64,000 bases of DNA from Ruania suaedae (GCF_021049265.1 NZ_CP088018.1:1240001-1304000), one strand, 5' to 3'; numbered from the stretch's first letter, positions 1 through 9,411 are shown. The notes: generated from the sequence alone by a model not told the origin. Numbers and translations are program-made.

Positions 1-55
1 GTCGGTCAGGGCCCGCAGGGCTCCGACTCATCGACCCGAGAGAGTGGATCGCCTG

Positions 56-2923
56 ATGATGCCTCGCCCCCGAACCCTCGCGCGCGTCCGCACGGCCGTG
101 GCCGTGGCCGCTGTCGCGGCCCTCGCCGGCCTCGGAATCGTGGCCGCTGCGCCGAGCGCGTCCGCCGCGGGAGTCGTGGTGATCGACGACTTCGCCGGAA
201 CCACGCTGGGTGAGCGGACCGTCACCGCGTCCACGGCGATGGGTGGCACGCAGGCCTCGACATTCACCGAGTCGGGCGGTGTGGGCGTGTTCTCGATCGG
301 CGGGCAGGGGAACACCCAGGGCAGCGTGCGTCTCGACTATGCCTTCCCCGAGCCGACCGATCTCACGGAGGGGTGGACGAACACCCGCATCAGCTTCCCG
401 TTCGAGTCGATCCAGCGCGTACCGGAGGACAACCAGACGGCGCTGGTGTTCGCGCTGACGATCCGCGACTCGGACGGCAACAGCGACACGATCTCCTCCG
501 GGATCGCTTCCACCGGGCCCTTCGACGCCAGTTTCCCTCTCCTGTGCGAGGGCACGCTGTGCTTCGACGAGGTCGATCCGACGCGCGCGAGCTCGGTGAC
601 GCTCGAGCTCCTGGCGCCACGCAACTTCGACCGGGATCGCTCGGTCGACGTGCGGCTGCAGACGCTCCGGGCGGCACCACCGGTCGGGACGCCGGAAGGC
701 CCGCTGACGCCGACCGTGACGACCGCCTCGACGGATGTGGATGCGCAGAGCCCGCGGTCGATCGACTTCACCGTCTCCTTCGCCTCGGACGACATGCTCG
801 AGGGCACGACTCAGCTCCAACCGGGCGACCTGGACATCTCCGGGACCGCTGCCGGACTGGACAACGTGACCGTGACCGGCGGGCCGTCCGTCTGGCAGGT
901 CCGGGTGGGGCCGCTCACGAGTGACGGGACCGTCTCGGTCGGCGTCCCCGCCGGAATCGTGACCGGCCTCGCGAGCCGTCCCAACATCGCAAGCACCGGG
1001 GACCCGGTGGTGAACTTCGACCTCGCCGTCGCGCCGTCGATCGCCAGCGCGGATGCGGTGTCGTTCGCTGCGGACGAGGCCGGTGCCTTCACCATCGTCT
1101 CGTCCGGAGATCCGACGCCGGTCGTCGACCTCGACGGGGGCCTGCCGAGCGGGGTCACGTTCGAGGACTCCGGCGACGGAACCGGTTCGCTCAGCGGGAC
1201 CCCGCAGCCTGGTACCGGGGGGACGTACCCGCTGACCGTGACGGCGTCCAACGGGACCTCGCCCGACGCCGTCCAGAACCTGACGCTCACCGTGACCGAG
1301 GTCCCGGTGTTCGTCAGTGGTGATGCGGTGACGTTTACTGCGGGTTCGTTGGGTGAGTTCGTGGTGGAGGTGGGTGCGGGGTTCCCGGGGCCGGTTTCGA
1401 TTGGGAGTGAGTCGGTGGTGCCGGAGGGGTTGTCGTTGGTGGACAACGGTGATGGGACGGCGTTGTTGTCGGGTACTGCGGTTGCTGGTGGGGTGTCGGT
1501 GCTGGAATTGGTGGCGACTAATGGGGCGGGGTTGTCGGCGGAGCAGTCGTTGACGGTGACGGTGGAGGAGTCGCCGGTGTTCGTCAGTGGTGATGCGGTG
1601 ACGTTTACTGCGGGTTCGTTGGGTGAGTTCGTGGTGGAGGTGGGTGCGGGGTTCCCGGGGCCGGTTTCGATTGGGAGTGAGTCGGTGGTGCCGGAGGGGT
1701 TGTCGTTGGTGGACAACGGTGATGGGACGGCGTTGTTGTCGGGCACTGCGGTTGCTGGTGGGGTGTCGGTGTTGGAGTTGGTGGCGACAAATGGGGCGGG
1801 GTTGTCGGCGGAGCAGTCGTTGACGGTGACGGTGGAGGAGTCGCCGGTGTTCGTCAGTGGTGATGTGGTGACGTTTACTGCGGGTTTGTTGGGTGAGTTC
1901 GTGGTGGAGGTGGGTGCGGGGTTCCCGGGGCCGGTTTCGATTGGGAGTGAGTCGGTGGTGCCGGAGGGGTTGTCGTTGGTGGACAACGGTGATGGGACGG
2001 CGTCGTTGTCGGGCACTGCGGTTGCTGGTGGGGTGTCGGTGCTGGAGTTGGTGGCGACTAATGGGGCGGGGTTGTCGGCGGAGCAGTCGTTGACGGTCAC
2101 GGTCGTGCAGTCGCCGGCACTGGTCACCGAACCGTCGCTCGAGCTCATCGCCGGAGTGCCGGGGGAGCTGGTCCTGGAGACCGCGCCCGGATTCCCTGCG
2201 GACACGGCTTTGAGGCTCGCCGGTGACCTGCCTGCCGGCGTGACGTTCACTGACAACGGTGACGGGACGGCCACGATCTCGGGAAACGCTGGACCGGACG
2301 TCGTTGGGGAGTATCCGGTGACCGTCACGGCGAGCAACGAACTCGCACCGGACACGGTCCGGTCGGGCACCGTCACAGTCGCGCTGGCGCCGGCGGTCAT
2401 CCTCCCCGAGGACCAGCCCACCTCCGACGGTGCACTGACAGGCGTCCCCGCCGAGACCGTCGTCGGGCAGGAGATCACCGTGACCGGTACCGGTTTCGCC
2501 GCCGGGGCCCCGGTGACGCTCGGTCTGTACTCGGATCTCGTTCCGCTCGGGACCGCCACGGCCGACGCTGAGGGCGAATTCACCGCGACGCTAGTGATCC
2601 CGGATCGACCGGGTGAGCACCTCGTCGTGGCGGGGGGAGTCAGCGCCTCCGGAGAGGTCCAGTACCTGAGCGCTTCGACCACCATCTCGGCGCTGCAGGT
2701 TCCGGCCGACGGCAGCCCCACGGTCCCGGCCGATGGCAGCCCCACGGTCCCGGCCGATGGCAGCCCCGCGATCCCGGCCGATGGCAGCCCCGCGATCCCG
2801 GGCGATGACAGCCCCACGCTCCCGACCACCGGTACGGTCGTGGGCGGCGCCCTGGCATCGGCACTCGTGCTGGCGTTCGCCGGAGCGGTGCTCGTCCGCC
2901 GCTCGCGGAGCGTGCAGGCGTAG
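56..2923 (+). CDS. LPXTG-anchored surface protein with Ig-like repeats
   Basis: Secreted, wall-anchored protein of about 955 residues. The N-terminus has basic residues, then a hydrophobic stretch ending in an ASA-type cleavage site. Residues about 330-800 hold Ig-like modules carrying the DNGDGTxxLSGT signature typical of putative-Ig (He_PIG) domains; three of them are almost identical 90-residue copies. A proline-rich spacer of five VPADGSPT-type octapeptides follows, then LPTTG (2819-2833), a hydrophobic helix and an RRSR tail, the layout of a sortase substrate. An ATG at 56 or 59 is preferred over the GTG at 44, because the purine-rich GAGAGAG at 37-44 is then correctly spaced. Probably adhesion or cell-envelope function; the ligand is unknown. 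The nearby hairpin at 2937-2973 ends the transcript. Confidence 0.85.
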   Translation: MMPRPRTLARVRTAVAVAAVAALAGLGIVAAAPSASAAGVVVIDDFAGTTLGERTVTASTAMGGTQASTFTESGGVGVFSIGGQGNTQGSVRLDYAFPEPTDLTEGWTNTRISFPFESIQRVPEDNQTALVFALTIRDSDGNSDTISSGIASTGPFDASFPLLCEGTLCFDEVDPTRASSVTLELLAPRNFDRDRSVDVRLQTLRAAPPVGTPEGPLTPTVTTASTDVDAQSPRSIDFTVSFASDDMLEGTTQLQPGDLDISGTAAGLDNVTVTGGPSVWQVRVGPLTSDGTVSVGVPAGIVTGLASRPNIASTGDPVVNFDLAVAPSIASADAVSFAADEAGAFTIVSSGDPTPVVDLDGGLPSGVTFEDSGDGTGSLSGTPQPGTGGTYPLTVTASNGTSPDAVQNLTLTVTEVPVFVSGDAVTFTAGSLGEFVVEVGAGFPGPVSIGSESVVPEGLSLVDNGDGTALLSGTAVAGGVSVLELVATNGAGLSAEQSLTVTVEESPVFVSGDAVTFTAGSLGEFVVEVGAGFPGPVSIGSESVVPEGLSLVDNGDGTALLSGTAVAGGVSVLELVATNGAGLSAEQSLTVTVEESPVFVSGDVVTFTAGLLGEFVVEVGAGFPGPVSIGSESVVPEGLSLVDNGDGTASLSGTAVAGGVSVLELVATNGAGLSAEQSLTVTVVQSPALVTEPSLELIAGVPGELVLETAPGFPADTALRLAGDLPAGVTFTDNGDGTATISGNAGPDVVGEYPVTVTASNELAPDTVRSGTVTVALAPAVILPEDQPTSDGALTGVPAETVVGQEITVTGTGFAAGAPVTLGLYSDLVPLGTATADAEGEFTATLVIPDRPGEHLVVAGGVSASGEVQYLSASTTISALQVPADGSPTVPADGSPTVPADGSPAIPADGSPAIPGDDSPTLPTTGTVVGGALASALVLAFAGAVLVRRSRSVQA
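1304..2113 (+). repeat. three tandem 270-bp in-frame repeats
   Basis: Copies begin at 1304, 1574 and 1844 with CCGGTGTTCGTCAGTGG and differ at only a handful of positions (for example GGTACT/GGCACT, GATGCG/GATGTG, TCGTTG/TTGTTG). Each encodes one 90-residue Ig-like module. Third codon positions are unusually rich in G and T (gtg, ttg, ggg, ggt), whereas the flanking parts of the same gene prefer C-ending codons. Confidence 0.95.
2699..2818 (+). repeat. five tandem 24-bp repeats (wall-spanning octapeptides)
   Basis: Five consecutive 24-bp units encode VPADGSPT and close variants (IPADGSPA, IPGDDSPT) immediately before the LPTTG motif. Pro/Gly/Asp-rich repeats just before a sortase signal usually span the peptidoglycan. 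Confidence 0.93.
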
Positions 2924-2936
2924 GACAGGCCTATAC

Positions 2937-2973
2937 GCCGCAGACCCCTGGACCGCAGTGGTTCAGGGGTCTG
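2937..2973 (+). terminator. hairpin terminator after the surface-protein gene
   Basis: CAGACCCCTG at 2941-2950 pairs perfectly with CAGGGGTCTG at 2964-2973. GACC/GGTT extends the stem to 14 bp around a GCAGT loop. There is no U-tract, as is common in high-GC actinobacteria. It lies 18 bases after the stop codon. Confidence 0.75.
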
Positions 2974-2987
2974 TCGCTGTCCCCGTC

Positions 2988-3211
2988 GGTCGGGATGATT
3001 GGGGCCGTCGCTCGCCAGGGCGAGCTCCTCCCAAATCCTGCGAGCCGGATATCAGCAGCGCCGGCCACCCTCGTTCCTCGGGCGACCGCCACTTCTGATG
3101 GTCGGGATGACAGGAGCCGTCGCTCGCCAGGGCGAGCTCCTCCCAAATCCTGCGAGCCGGGTATCAGCAGCGCCGGCCACCCTCGTTCCTCGGGCGACCG
3201 CCACTTCTGAT
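2988..3211. repeat. two 112-bp tandem repeats beginning with tRNA-Pro tail sequence
   Basis: Unit 1 is 2988-3099 and unit 2 is 3100-3211; they differ mainly at the start (GATTGGGG against GACAGGAG) and at GGATATC/GGGTATC. Each begins with a copy of the tRNA-Pro 3' end. The TGGTCGGGATGACAGGA around 3099-3115 matches the tRNA for 17 bases; the copy in unit 1 is partly degraded. A third start at 3211 is where the intact tRNA stood before the insertion sequence entered. No coding potential is apparent. Confidence 0.85.
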
Positions 3212-3225
3212 GGTCGGGATGACAG
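3211..3225. repeat. left 15-bp target-site duplication
   Basis: TGGTCGGGATGACAG is identical to 4587-4601, which is the CCA-encoding 3' end of tRNA-Pro. It directly abuts the left inverted repeat of the IS481-type element. Fifteen bases lies within the 4-15 bp range known for this family. Confidence 0.88.
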
Positions 3226-3322
3226 TGTGCTGGTGCAGGACATCGGAATAGGGTGTCGCGGGTCATGGGAATAGGGGTGTCGCACGAGATCGGTATAGCC
3301 GCTGTGGCCAGGCTCGTGGTCT

Positions 3323-4533
3323 ATGGACAACAAGCGACGCCTGGTGGTGACCGCGGTGAACTCGGGCCAGTCTCAGTCCGCCATCGCTCGCCGCTACGGC
3401 GTATCCCAGAGTTGGATCTCCAAGTTGATGGCCCGCTATCGGCTCGAGGGCGAGGCCGCATTCGTCCCACGCTCGCGGCGCCCCCACACCACGCCGAGGG
3501 CCACCGATGCCGAGGTCGTGGAGCTGATCGTGGCCATCCGCGCCCGCCTGTCGCGTGCTGGCCTGGACTGCGGCGCCGAAACGATCGCCTGGCACCTGGG
3601 CCACACCCACCACATCGAGGTCCACCGGGCCACGATCCACCGGATCCTGACCCGCGCCGGGCTCATCACCGCCGAGCCGAAGAAGCGACCGAAGTCCTCC
3701 TACGTGCGTTTCGAAGCCGCGCAGCCGAACGAGTGCTGGCAATCGGACTTCACCCACTACCGCCTCACCCGCCCCAGCGGACGCGCCGGCGCCGACACCG
3801 AGATCATCACCTGGCTCGATGACCACTCCCGCGCCGTGCTGCACCTGAGCGCCCACAAAGCGATCACCTCCACCATCGTGGCCGCCACCTTCGCCCAGAC
3901 CGCCCGCGAACACGGCTACCCCGCCTCCACCCTGACCGACAACGGCCTGGTCTACACCGTGCGCCTGGCCAGCAAGAAGCGCCGCGGTGGACGCACCGCA
4001 CTGGAGACCGACCTGCACCGACGCGGCATCATCCAGAAGAACGGCAAGCCTGGCCACCCCACCACCCAGGGCAAAGTCGAGCGCTTCCAGCAGACCCTCA
4101 AGAAGTGGCTACGCGCCCGCCCCGACCAGCCACCACCATCACCGCCCTGCAAGCGCTGCTCGATGAGTTCACCACCGAGTACAACCACCGACGCCCCCAC
4201 CGGTCCCTACCCCACCGGGCAACCCCGGCCACCGCCTACACCACCCGCCCCAAGGCCACCCCCGCCACCACACCCGGCGAACCTCACCACCGCGTGCGCC
4301 ACGACCGCGTCGATACCGCCGGCAAAGTCACCCTCCGCCACGGCGGCACCCTCCACCACATCGGCATCGGACGAACCCACGCCCGAACCCCCGTGATCCT
4401 CCTCATCGCCGACCTCGACATCACCATCATCAATGCCGCCACCGGCGAGATCCTGCGCGAGCTCACCCTCGACCCCACCAAGCGCTACCAACCCACCGGA
4501 CGCCCCCCAGGACCAGCCCCCACAAAGAACTAG
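3323..4533 (+). pseudogene. IS481-family transposase, frameshifted
   Basis: The first frame begins at ATG 3323 with a helix-turn-helix region (SQSAIARRYGVSQSWISKLM) followed by an rve integrase core. Catalytic residues are visible as QSDFT (first Asp), LTDNG (second Asp) and GKVERF (Glu). After KKWLRARPDQ, near 4127-4131, the family-like sequence continues in the -1 frame as ATTITALQALLDEF and NHRRPHRSL, to a stop at 4531-4533. Joined, the protein would be about 403 residues, the normal length. The unshifted frame instead runs through proline-rich nonsense to 4396. A lost base is the simplest reading; programmed -1 frameshifting is less likely because this family normally uses one frame. Confidence 0.88.
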
Positions 4534-4563
4534 CCCGAACCCACAATCCGTGGGTTCGGGCTA
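4531..4563 (+). terminator. perfect hairpin at the IS right end
   Basis: TAGCCCGAACCCAC (4531-4544) pairs perfectly with 4550-4563 around an AATCC loop. The left arm contains the transposase stop codon and the right arm overlaps the right inverted repeat. It should end transposase transcription and block read-through towards the tRNA. Confidence 0.8.
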
Positions 4564-4586
4564 TTCCGATGTCCTGCGACATCACA

Positions 4587-4663
4587 TGGTCGGGATGACA
4601 GGATTTGAACCTGCGACCTTCCGCTCCCAAAGCGGACGCGCTACCAACCTGCGCCACATCCCG
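4587..4663 (-). tRNA. tRNA-Pro(TGG)
   Basis: On the minus strand the gene runs from CGGGATG to CATCCCG, with an A discriminator and encoded CCA. The anticodon loop is TTTGGGA between TCCGC and GCGGA, giving anticodon TGG. The T-arm contains GGTTCAAATCC. The 3' end coincides with the insertion-sequence boundary at 4586/4587, and the right target duplication (4587-4601) is its own 3' tail. Confidence 0.97.
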
Positions 4664-4759
4664 ATGCAACCCGCCGGGCTGCCGGGACGAGTGTACGGCC
4701 CCAGGGCTGCTGCGCTGGACGACCCATCGTCGTCGAGCAGGTAGGCTTGTCCTCGCCTT

Positions 4760-4833
4760 GCGGGTGTAGCTCAATGGTAGAGCCTCTGCCTTCCAAGCAG
4801 ATGGTGCGGGTTCGATTCCCGTCACCCGCTCCA
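4760..4833 (+). tRNA. tRNA-Gly(TCC)
   Basis: The acceptor stem GCGGGTG pairs with CACCCGC, followed by T and an encoded CCA. The anticodon stem TCTGC/GCAGA encloses CTTCCAA, giving anticodon TCC. The T-arm is GCGGGTTCGATTCCCGT. It is divergent from tRNA-Pro, 96 bases away, and precedes tig. Confidence 0.97.
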
Positions 4834-5014
4834 TAGCCCCTTCCGGGTGGCCTCCGAGCTCTGTCCTCGTCGACGCCGCCCGTGCCGTACGATGGGTGGC
4901 TGCGTCCGCTTCCGCATGCCTAGGCCCGGAAAGCCGGATGCAGCGACCACCGCCCGCAACTTCCCTCGCGCGGGCACAACCCCCTTTGATGCCGACCCGA
5001 GTGGAGAGCACGTA

Positions 5015-6451
5015 GTGAAGAGCGCCGTCGAGAACCTCGAGCCCACGCGGGCAAAGCTGACCGTGGAGGTGCCTCTGGCCGAGCTGCAGCCGAGCGTGGA
5101 CCACGCGTACTCCCACATCGCCTCCCAGGTGAACATTCCCGGCTTCCGTCGCGGCAAGGTTCCCCCTCGCATCATCGACCAGCGAGTCGGTAAGGGTGCG
5201 GTCATGGAGCACGCGATCAACGAGGCGCTCCCCGGCCTGTACCGCAAGGCCGTCACCGAGACCGAACTCAAGCCGCTCGGCCAGCCGGAGATCGAGGTCA
5301 CCGCGGTGCCCGGCCTCTCCGAGGACGCCGATGACCTCATCTTCACGGCCGAGCTCGACGTCCGGCCCGCGATCGACCTCCCTGACCTGGAGGGTCTGAC
5401 GGTCACCGTCGACTCCTCCGAGGTCACCGACGATGACATCGACGAGCGCCTGACGGCGCTGCGCGAGCAGCACGCCACGCTCGTCGGGGTCGACCGCCCC
5501 GCTCAGGACGGCGACTACGTCACCATCGACCTGAAGGCGACCATCGGCGAGGAGGAGATCGACTCGGTCTCCGGCGTCTCCTACCAGATCGGCTCGGGCA
5601 ACATGCTCGAAGGCATGGACGACGCCCTCACGGGACTGTCCGCCGACGAGACCGCGACCTTCACGGCGCCGCTCGCCGGAGGCGACCGCGCCGGTCAGGA
5701 GGCCGAGGTCACGGTCACCCCGACCGCGGTCAAGGTGCAGGAGCTGCCCGAGGTCGACGACGAGTTCGCCCAGACCGCCTCGGAGTTCGACACCGTGGAC
5801 GAGCTGCGGGAGAGCCTGCGCACGCAGGTCGCCGAGGCCAAGGAGAACAACCGCGCCGTCGCCGCCCGCGACCAGTTGCTCGAGCAGCTCGTCGAGGCCA
5901 CGGACTTCCCGCTCCCCGCGAAGGTCATCGAGGCCGAGGTTCACCAGCACCTCGAGAACGAGGGCCGGCTCGAGGACGAGGAGCACCGCGCCGAGGTCAC
6001 CGAGGAGACCACGTCGGTGCTCAAGCGGCAGCTGCTGCTGGACACCCTCGCGGAGAAGGTGTCCGTCTCGGTCGGTCAGAACGAGCTGCTGGAGTTCCTG
6101 CTGCGCACCGCTCAGCAGTACCAGCAGGAGCCGAGCGAGTTCATCCGGCAGGCCGACGAGAACGGCCAGATCCCGCTCTTCGTGGCCGAGTTGACCCGCA
6201 ACAAGTCGCTCGCCGTCGCCCTGCGGCAGGTCAAGGTGGTGGACGAGGCCGGGGAGGCTGTCGATCTGTCCGCCTACATCGGCTCCGACGAGGAGGACGC
6301 GGCAGAGGCTGCCGCCGCCGAAGCCGCCGCCGAGGACAGCGGCGACGACGCCACCGAGGACGTGGACGTGACCGCCGACGCCGAGGCCGAGTCCGAGGCC
6401 GCTGACGACGGCGACGACGAACCCGGGTCCGACGAGTCCGCCAAGGGCTGA
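5015..6451 (+). CDS. tig: trigger factor
   Basis: Ribosome-associated chaperone and peptidyl-prolyl isomerase of 478 residues. The N-terminal ribosome-binding domain has the signature loop GFRRGKVPP near residue 45. The FKBP-type PPIase domain lies at about 160-240 ([10 protein letters not shown]). The helical C-terminal domain ends in a very acidic Ala/Glu/Asp-rich tail of about 60 residues. GTG at 5015 is chosen because GGAGAG at 5003-5008 precedes it and the product then starts with the family-typical [14 protein letters not shown]. It heads the tig-clpP1-clpP2-clpX order usual in bacteria, but a strong hairpin separates it from clpP1. Confidence 0.97.
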   Translation: MKSAVENLEPTRAKLTVEVPLAELQPSVDHAYSHIASQVNIPGFRRGKVPPRIIDQRVGKGAVMEHAINEALPGLYRKAVTETELKPLGQPEIEVTAVPGLSEDADDLIFTAELDVRPAIDLPDLEGLTVTVDSSEVTDDDIDERLTALREQHATLVGVDRPAQDGDYVTIDLKATIGEEEIDSVSGVSYQIGSGNMLEGMDDALTGLSADETATFTAPLAGGDRAGQEAEVTVTPTAVKVQELPEVDDEFAQTASEFDTVDELRESLRTQVAEAKENNRAVAARDQLLEQLVEATDFPLPAKVIEAEVHQHLENEGRLEDEEHRAEVTEETTSVLKRQLLLDTLAEKVSVSVGQNELLEFLLRTAQQYQQEPSEFIRQADENGQIPLFVAELTRNKSLAVALRQVKVVDEAGEAVDLSAYIGSDEEDAAEAAAAEAAAEDSGDDATEDVDVTADAEAESEAADDGDDEPGSDESAKG

Positions 6452-6462
6452 TCCGGACCCCG

Positions 6463-6503
6463 CTGCCCCCGTGGTGCCAGAGAACCTGGCGCTGCGGGGG
6501 CAG
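6463..6503 (+). terminator. nested hairpin after tig
   Basis: CTGCCCCCG (6463-6471) pairs with CGGGGGCAG (6495-6503). An inner stem GCCAG/CTGGC (6476-6480 with 6486-6490) makes a long two-part hairpin 11 bases after the tig stop. Confidence 0.75.
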
Positions 6504-6620
6504 TTCGCGTCCGGGGCACATGCGTGCGCCGTCAGCGAAACCAGGGCGCCCGCGGGCAGGTCTGGGCCTCGGGCGGCGTTAGTGTCATCGCAGACATCAC
6601 CACGAACTAGGAGCATGCAC

Positions 6621-7229
6621 GTGAGCGACTTCCCGCAGGCTGCCGGCAGTGACACCCAGGGGTTGGCACTGGGCGACCACATCTACAACCGTCTCCTCCA
6701 GGAGCGCATCATCTGGCTCGGCTCGGAGGTCCGGGACGAGAACGCCAACCAGATCTGTGCGCAGATGCTGCTGCTCGCAGCGGAGGACCCCGACAAGGAC
6801 ATCTCGCTGTACATCAACTCCCCGGGCGGGTCGGTCACGGCCGGGATGGCGATCTACGACACCATGCAGTACGTCAAGCCGGACGTGGCCACCGTTGCCA
6901 TGGGAATGGCGGCCTCGATGGGGCAGTTCCTGCTCTCCTCCGGCGCGCAGGGCAAGCGCTACGCCACCCCGCATGCCCGGGTGATGATGCACCAGCCCTC
7001 CGGCGGAATCGGCGGTACGGCCTCCGACATCAAGATCAACGCCGAGCTGATCCTTCACATGAAGAAGGTGATGGCTGAGCTGACCGCCCAGCAGACCGGG
7101 CGCACCGCTGAGGAGATCAACCGCGACGCCGACCGCGACCGCTGGTTCACCGCGGACCAGGCCCGCGAGTACGGCTTCGTCGACCACGTGGTCTCCGACT
7201 CCGACGCCGTCATCGCCGCCCAGTCCTGA
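6621..7229 (+). CDS. clpP1: ATP-dependent Clp protease proteolytic subunit, paralogue 1
   Basis: Serine peptidase forming the ClpP1P2 barrel that degrades substrates unfolded by ClpX or ClpC. The nucleophile Ser is in MGMAASMGQ, the catalytic His in MMHQPSGG, and the Asp in the NRDADRDR helix region. At 202 residues it is normal for the family. GTG 6621 is preferred over ATG 6615 because AGGAG at 6609-6613 is 7 bases from the former and almost touches the latter. It is followed 34 bases later by clpP2, as in other actinobacteria, where both paralogues are needed for an active complex. Confidence 0.96.
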   Translation: MSDFPQAAGSDTQGLALGDHIYNRLLQERIIWLGSEVRDENANQICAQMLLLAAEDPDKDISLYINSPGGSVTAGMAIYDTMQYVKPDVATVAMGMAASMGQFLLSSGAQGKRYATPHARVMMHQPSGGIGGTASDIKINAELILHMKKVMAELTAQQTGRTAEEINRDADRDRWFTADQAREYGFVDHVVSDSDAVIAAQS

Positions 7230-7263
7230 CGACCGGCCCACCACTTCCAAGGAGCGAGAAACT

Positions 7264-7935
7264 GTGAACCTTTCCCCCCAGGCATACGGTGGCCGGGCCC
7301 CGCAGGCGCCGACGTCGCGATACGTGCTCCCGCAGTTCGAGGAGCGCACCCCCTACGGGTTCAAGCGTCAGGATCCTTACACCAAGTTGTTCGAGGACCG
7401 GATCATCTTCCTCGGCGTGCAGGTGGATGACGCCTCGGCGGACGACATCATGGCTCAGCTGCTCGTGCTGGAGAGCCAGGATCCCGACCAGGACATCACC
7501 CTCTACATCAACTCGCCGGGCGGCTCGTTCACGGCGATGACGGCCATCTACGACACGATGCAGTACATCCGGCCGCAGATCCAGACTGTCTGCCTCGGTC
7601 AGGCTGCTTCGGCCGCGGCCGTCCTGCTGGCGGCAGGTACCCCTGGCAAGCGCCTGGCCCTGCCCAACGCGCGGGTGCTCATCCACCAGCCCTCGCTCGA
7701 GGGTGGCTTCGGACAGGCCTCGGACATCGAGATCCATGCCAATGAGGTGATGCGGATGAGGGAGTGGCTCGAGACCACGCTCGCCCGTCACACCGGCACC
7801 GAGTTGGCCAAGGTCCGCCATGACATCGAGCGCGACAAGATCCTCTCCGCCAGCCAGGCGCTCGAGTACGGGATGGTCGATCAGGTGCTCGACAGCCGCA
7901 AGGCGCCGGCCCTGACCGCCGGCAACGAGTCCTGA
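7264..7935 (+). CDS. clpP2: ATP-dependent Clp protease proteolytic subunit, paralogue 2
   Basis: Second ClpP paralogue, 223 residues, with an N-terminal extension of about 30 residues before the conserved core. The catalytic Ser is in [13 protein letters not shown] and the His in [11 protein letters not shown] 7264 follows AAGGAG at 7249-7254. It partners ClpP1 in a mixed barrel. The gene ends at a strong hairpin, so clpX probably has its own promoter in the 192-base gap. Confidence 0.96.
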   Translation: MNLSPQAYGGRAPQAPTSRYVLPQFEERTPYGFKRQDPYTKLFEDRIIFLGVQVDDASADDIMAQLLVLESQDPDQDITLYINSPGGSFTAMTAIYDTMQYIRPQIQTVCLGQAASAAAVLLAAGTPGKRLALPNARVLIHQPSLEGGFGQASDIEIHANEVMRMREWLETTLARHTGTELAKVRHDIERDKILSASQALEYGMVDQVLDSRKAPALTAGNES

Positions 7936-7950
7936 GCCGACCCGCTCCTG

Positions 7951-7993
7951 CCGGACGGGCCACCGCGCGAACGACACGCGGTGGCCCGTCCGG
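7951..7993 (+). terminator. 17-bp perfect hairpin between clpP2 and clpX
   Basis: CCGGACGGGCCACCGCG (7951-7967) pairs with 7977-7993 without mismatch around a 9-base loop. It starts 15 bases after clpP2 and implies that clpX is transcribed separately. Confidence 0.85.
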
Positions 7994-8127
7994 CGTTCGT
8001 CGGCCGGGGCACGTATCGTGGGTGCTGGCCAGCGCGTGGCTGAGTATCGGCTGGTCCGCCGGCCGCCCTTGACGCACAATGATCACGACGAGTGCCTCGG
8101 CCCCCGATGGCAGGAAAGCGAGGAGAG

Positions 8128-9411
8128 ATGGCGCGAGTAGGTGAAGGCGCCGATCTGCTCAAGTGCTCGTTCTGCGGGAAGAGCCAGAAGCAGGTCGTCA
8201 AGCTCATCGCGGGCCCCGGTGTGTACATCTGCGATGAGTGCATCGACCTGTGCAACGAGATCATCGAGGAGGAGCTGGCCGAGGCGAATGAGCTCGGGCT
8301 CGTCGACCTTCCCAAGCCGCGTGAGATCTTCGACTTCCTCGAGGAGTACATCATCGGCCAGGAGGACGCCAAGAAGTCCTTGGCCGTCGCGGTCTACAAC
8401 CACTACAAGCGGGTGCAGAGCGGCTCCACCGGCGCCTCGGCCACGGGCGAGAAGGACGACGTCGAGCTGGCCAAGTCGAACATCCTGCTCATCGGGCCGA
8501 CCGGCTGTGGGAAGACCTACCTCGCCCAGACGCTCGCCCGCATGCTCAACGTCCCCTTCGCCCTGGCCGATGCCACGGCGCTGACGGAGGCAGGGTATGT
8601 CGGCGAGGACGTCGAGAACATCCTCCTCAAGCTCATCCAGGCGGCCGACTTCGACGTCAAGAAGGCCGAGACCGGGATCATCTACATCGACGAGATCGAC
8701 AAGATCGCCCGCAAGAGCGAGAACCCGTCGATCACCAGGGATGTCTCCGGCGAGGGCGTGCAGCAGGCGCTGCTGAAGATCCTCGAGGGCACGCAGGCCT
8801 CGGTCCCTCCCCAGGGCGGACGCAAGCACCCGCACCAGGAGTTCATCACGATCGACACCTCGAACGTGCTGTTCATCGTCGCCGGGGCGTTCGCGGGCCT
8901 GGACGAGATCATCTCCAGCCGTGCGGGGCGGCGCGGCATCGGTTTCGGTGCTCCGTTGCGCGAGGCCGACCAGCCCGACGTCATGGGCGACGTCATGCCG
9001 GAAGACCTGCTCAAGTTCGGGCTCATCCCGGAGTTCATCGGGCGTCTGCCGGTGCTGACCACGGTCACCCCACTGGACGCCCCCGCGCTCACGCGCATCC
9101 TGACCGAGCCCAAGAACGCGCTCATCAAGCAGTATGAGCGCATGTTCGAGATCGACGGCGTGGAGCTGGAGTTCACCGACGACGCCATCGCAGCGGTCGC
9201 CGACCAGGCGATCCTGCGCGGGACCGGCGCACGTGGCCTGCGGGCGATCATGGAGGAGGTGCTCCAGCCGGTGATGTTCGACGTCCCCAGCCGTGAGGAC
9301 ATCGCCCGCGTGGTCATCACCCGCGAGGTGGTGCTCGAGAACGTCAACCCCACCCTTGTCCCGCGGGAGACCCCGCGGTCGAAGCGCACCCCGCGCGAGA
9401 AGAGCGCCTGA
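8128..9411 (+). CDS. clpX: ATP-dependent Clp protease ATP-binding subunit ClpX
   Basis: AAA+ unfoldase that feeds substrates to ClpP1P2, 427 residues. The N-terminal zinc domain has C-x2-C (CSFC) and a second C-x2-C (CDEC). Walker A is GPTGCGKT and Walker B is IIYIDEID. The pore loop region contains GYVGEDV, the sensor-type RGTGARGL lies near the C-terminus, and the ClpP-binding IGF-type loop reads GIGFGA. ATG 8128 gives the family-typical [19 protein letters not shown] start; purine-rich sequence lies just upstream. Confidence 0.97.
   Translation: MARVGEGADLLKCSFCGKSQKQVVKLIAGPGVYICDECIDLCNEIIEEELAEANELGLVDLPKPREIFDFLEEYIIGQEDAKKSLAVAVYNHYKRVQSGSTGASATGEKDDVELAKSNILLIGPTGCGKTYLAQTLARMLNVPFALADATALTEAGYVGEDVENILLKLIQAADFDVKKAETGIIYIDEIDKIARKSENPSITRDVSGEGVQQALLKILEGTQASVPPQGGRKHPHQEFITIDTSNVLFIVAGAFAGLDEIISSRAGRRGIGFGAPLREADQPDVMGDVMPEDLLKFGLIPEFIGRLPVLTTVTPLDAPALTRILTEPKNALIKQYERMFEIDGVELEFTDDAIAAVADQAILRGTGARGLRAIMEEVLQPVMFDVPSREDIARVVITREVVLENVNPTLVPRETPRSKRTPREKSA

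Larger units (their letters stand above)
3226..4586 (+). mobile_element. IS481-family insertion sequence, 1361 bp
   Basis: Left end 3226-3251 and right end 4561-4586 form a 26-bp terminal inverted repeat with three mismatches. It begins TGTG and shares GCAGGACATCGGAATAG. The element is flanked by perfect 15-bp direct repeats. Just inside the left end, GGAATAGGG(G)TGTCGC occurs at 3245 and 3269, probable extra transposase binding sites. One DDE transposase gene fills the interior, but it carries a -1 frame break. The element sits exactly at the CCA end of tRNA-Pro, so the tRNA remains whole. Confidence 0.93.

Noticed and set aside
811-2829. Long minus-strand open frame opposite the surface-protein gene
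   Set aside because: It mirrors the codon bias of the plus-strand gene, has no plausible start context and no recognisable protein pattern.
1304-3211. Tandem repeats of 270, 24 and 112 bp as a CRISPR-like array
   Set aside because: Units are contiguous without spacers and two sets lie in frame in a gene; no cas genes are present.
3323-4533. Programmed -1 frameshift in the transposase
   Set aside because: No clear slippery heptamer at 4120-4131 and this family normally uses one frame; a lost base is simpler.
4463-6682. Very long minus-strand open frame across tRNA genes and tig
   Set aside because: It covers two tRNA genes and the clearly real tig gene; it is an effect of high GC composition.
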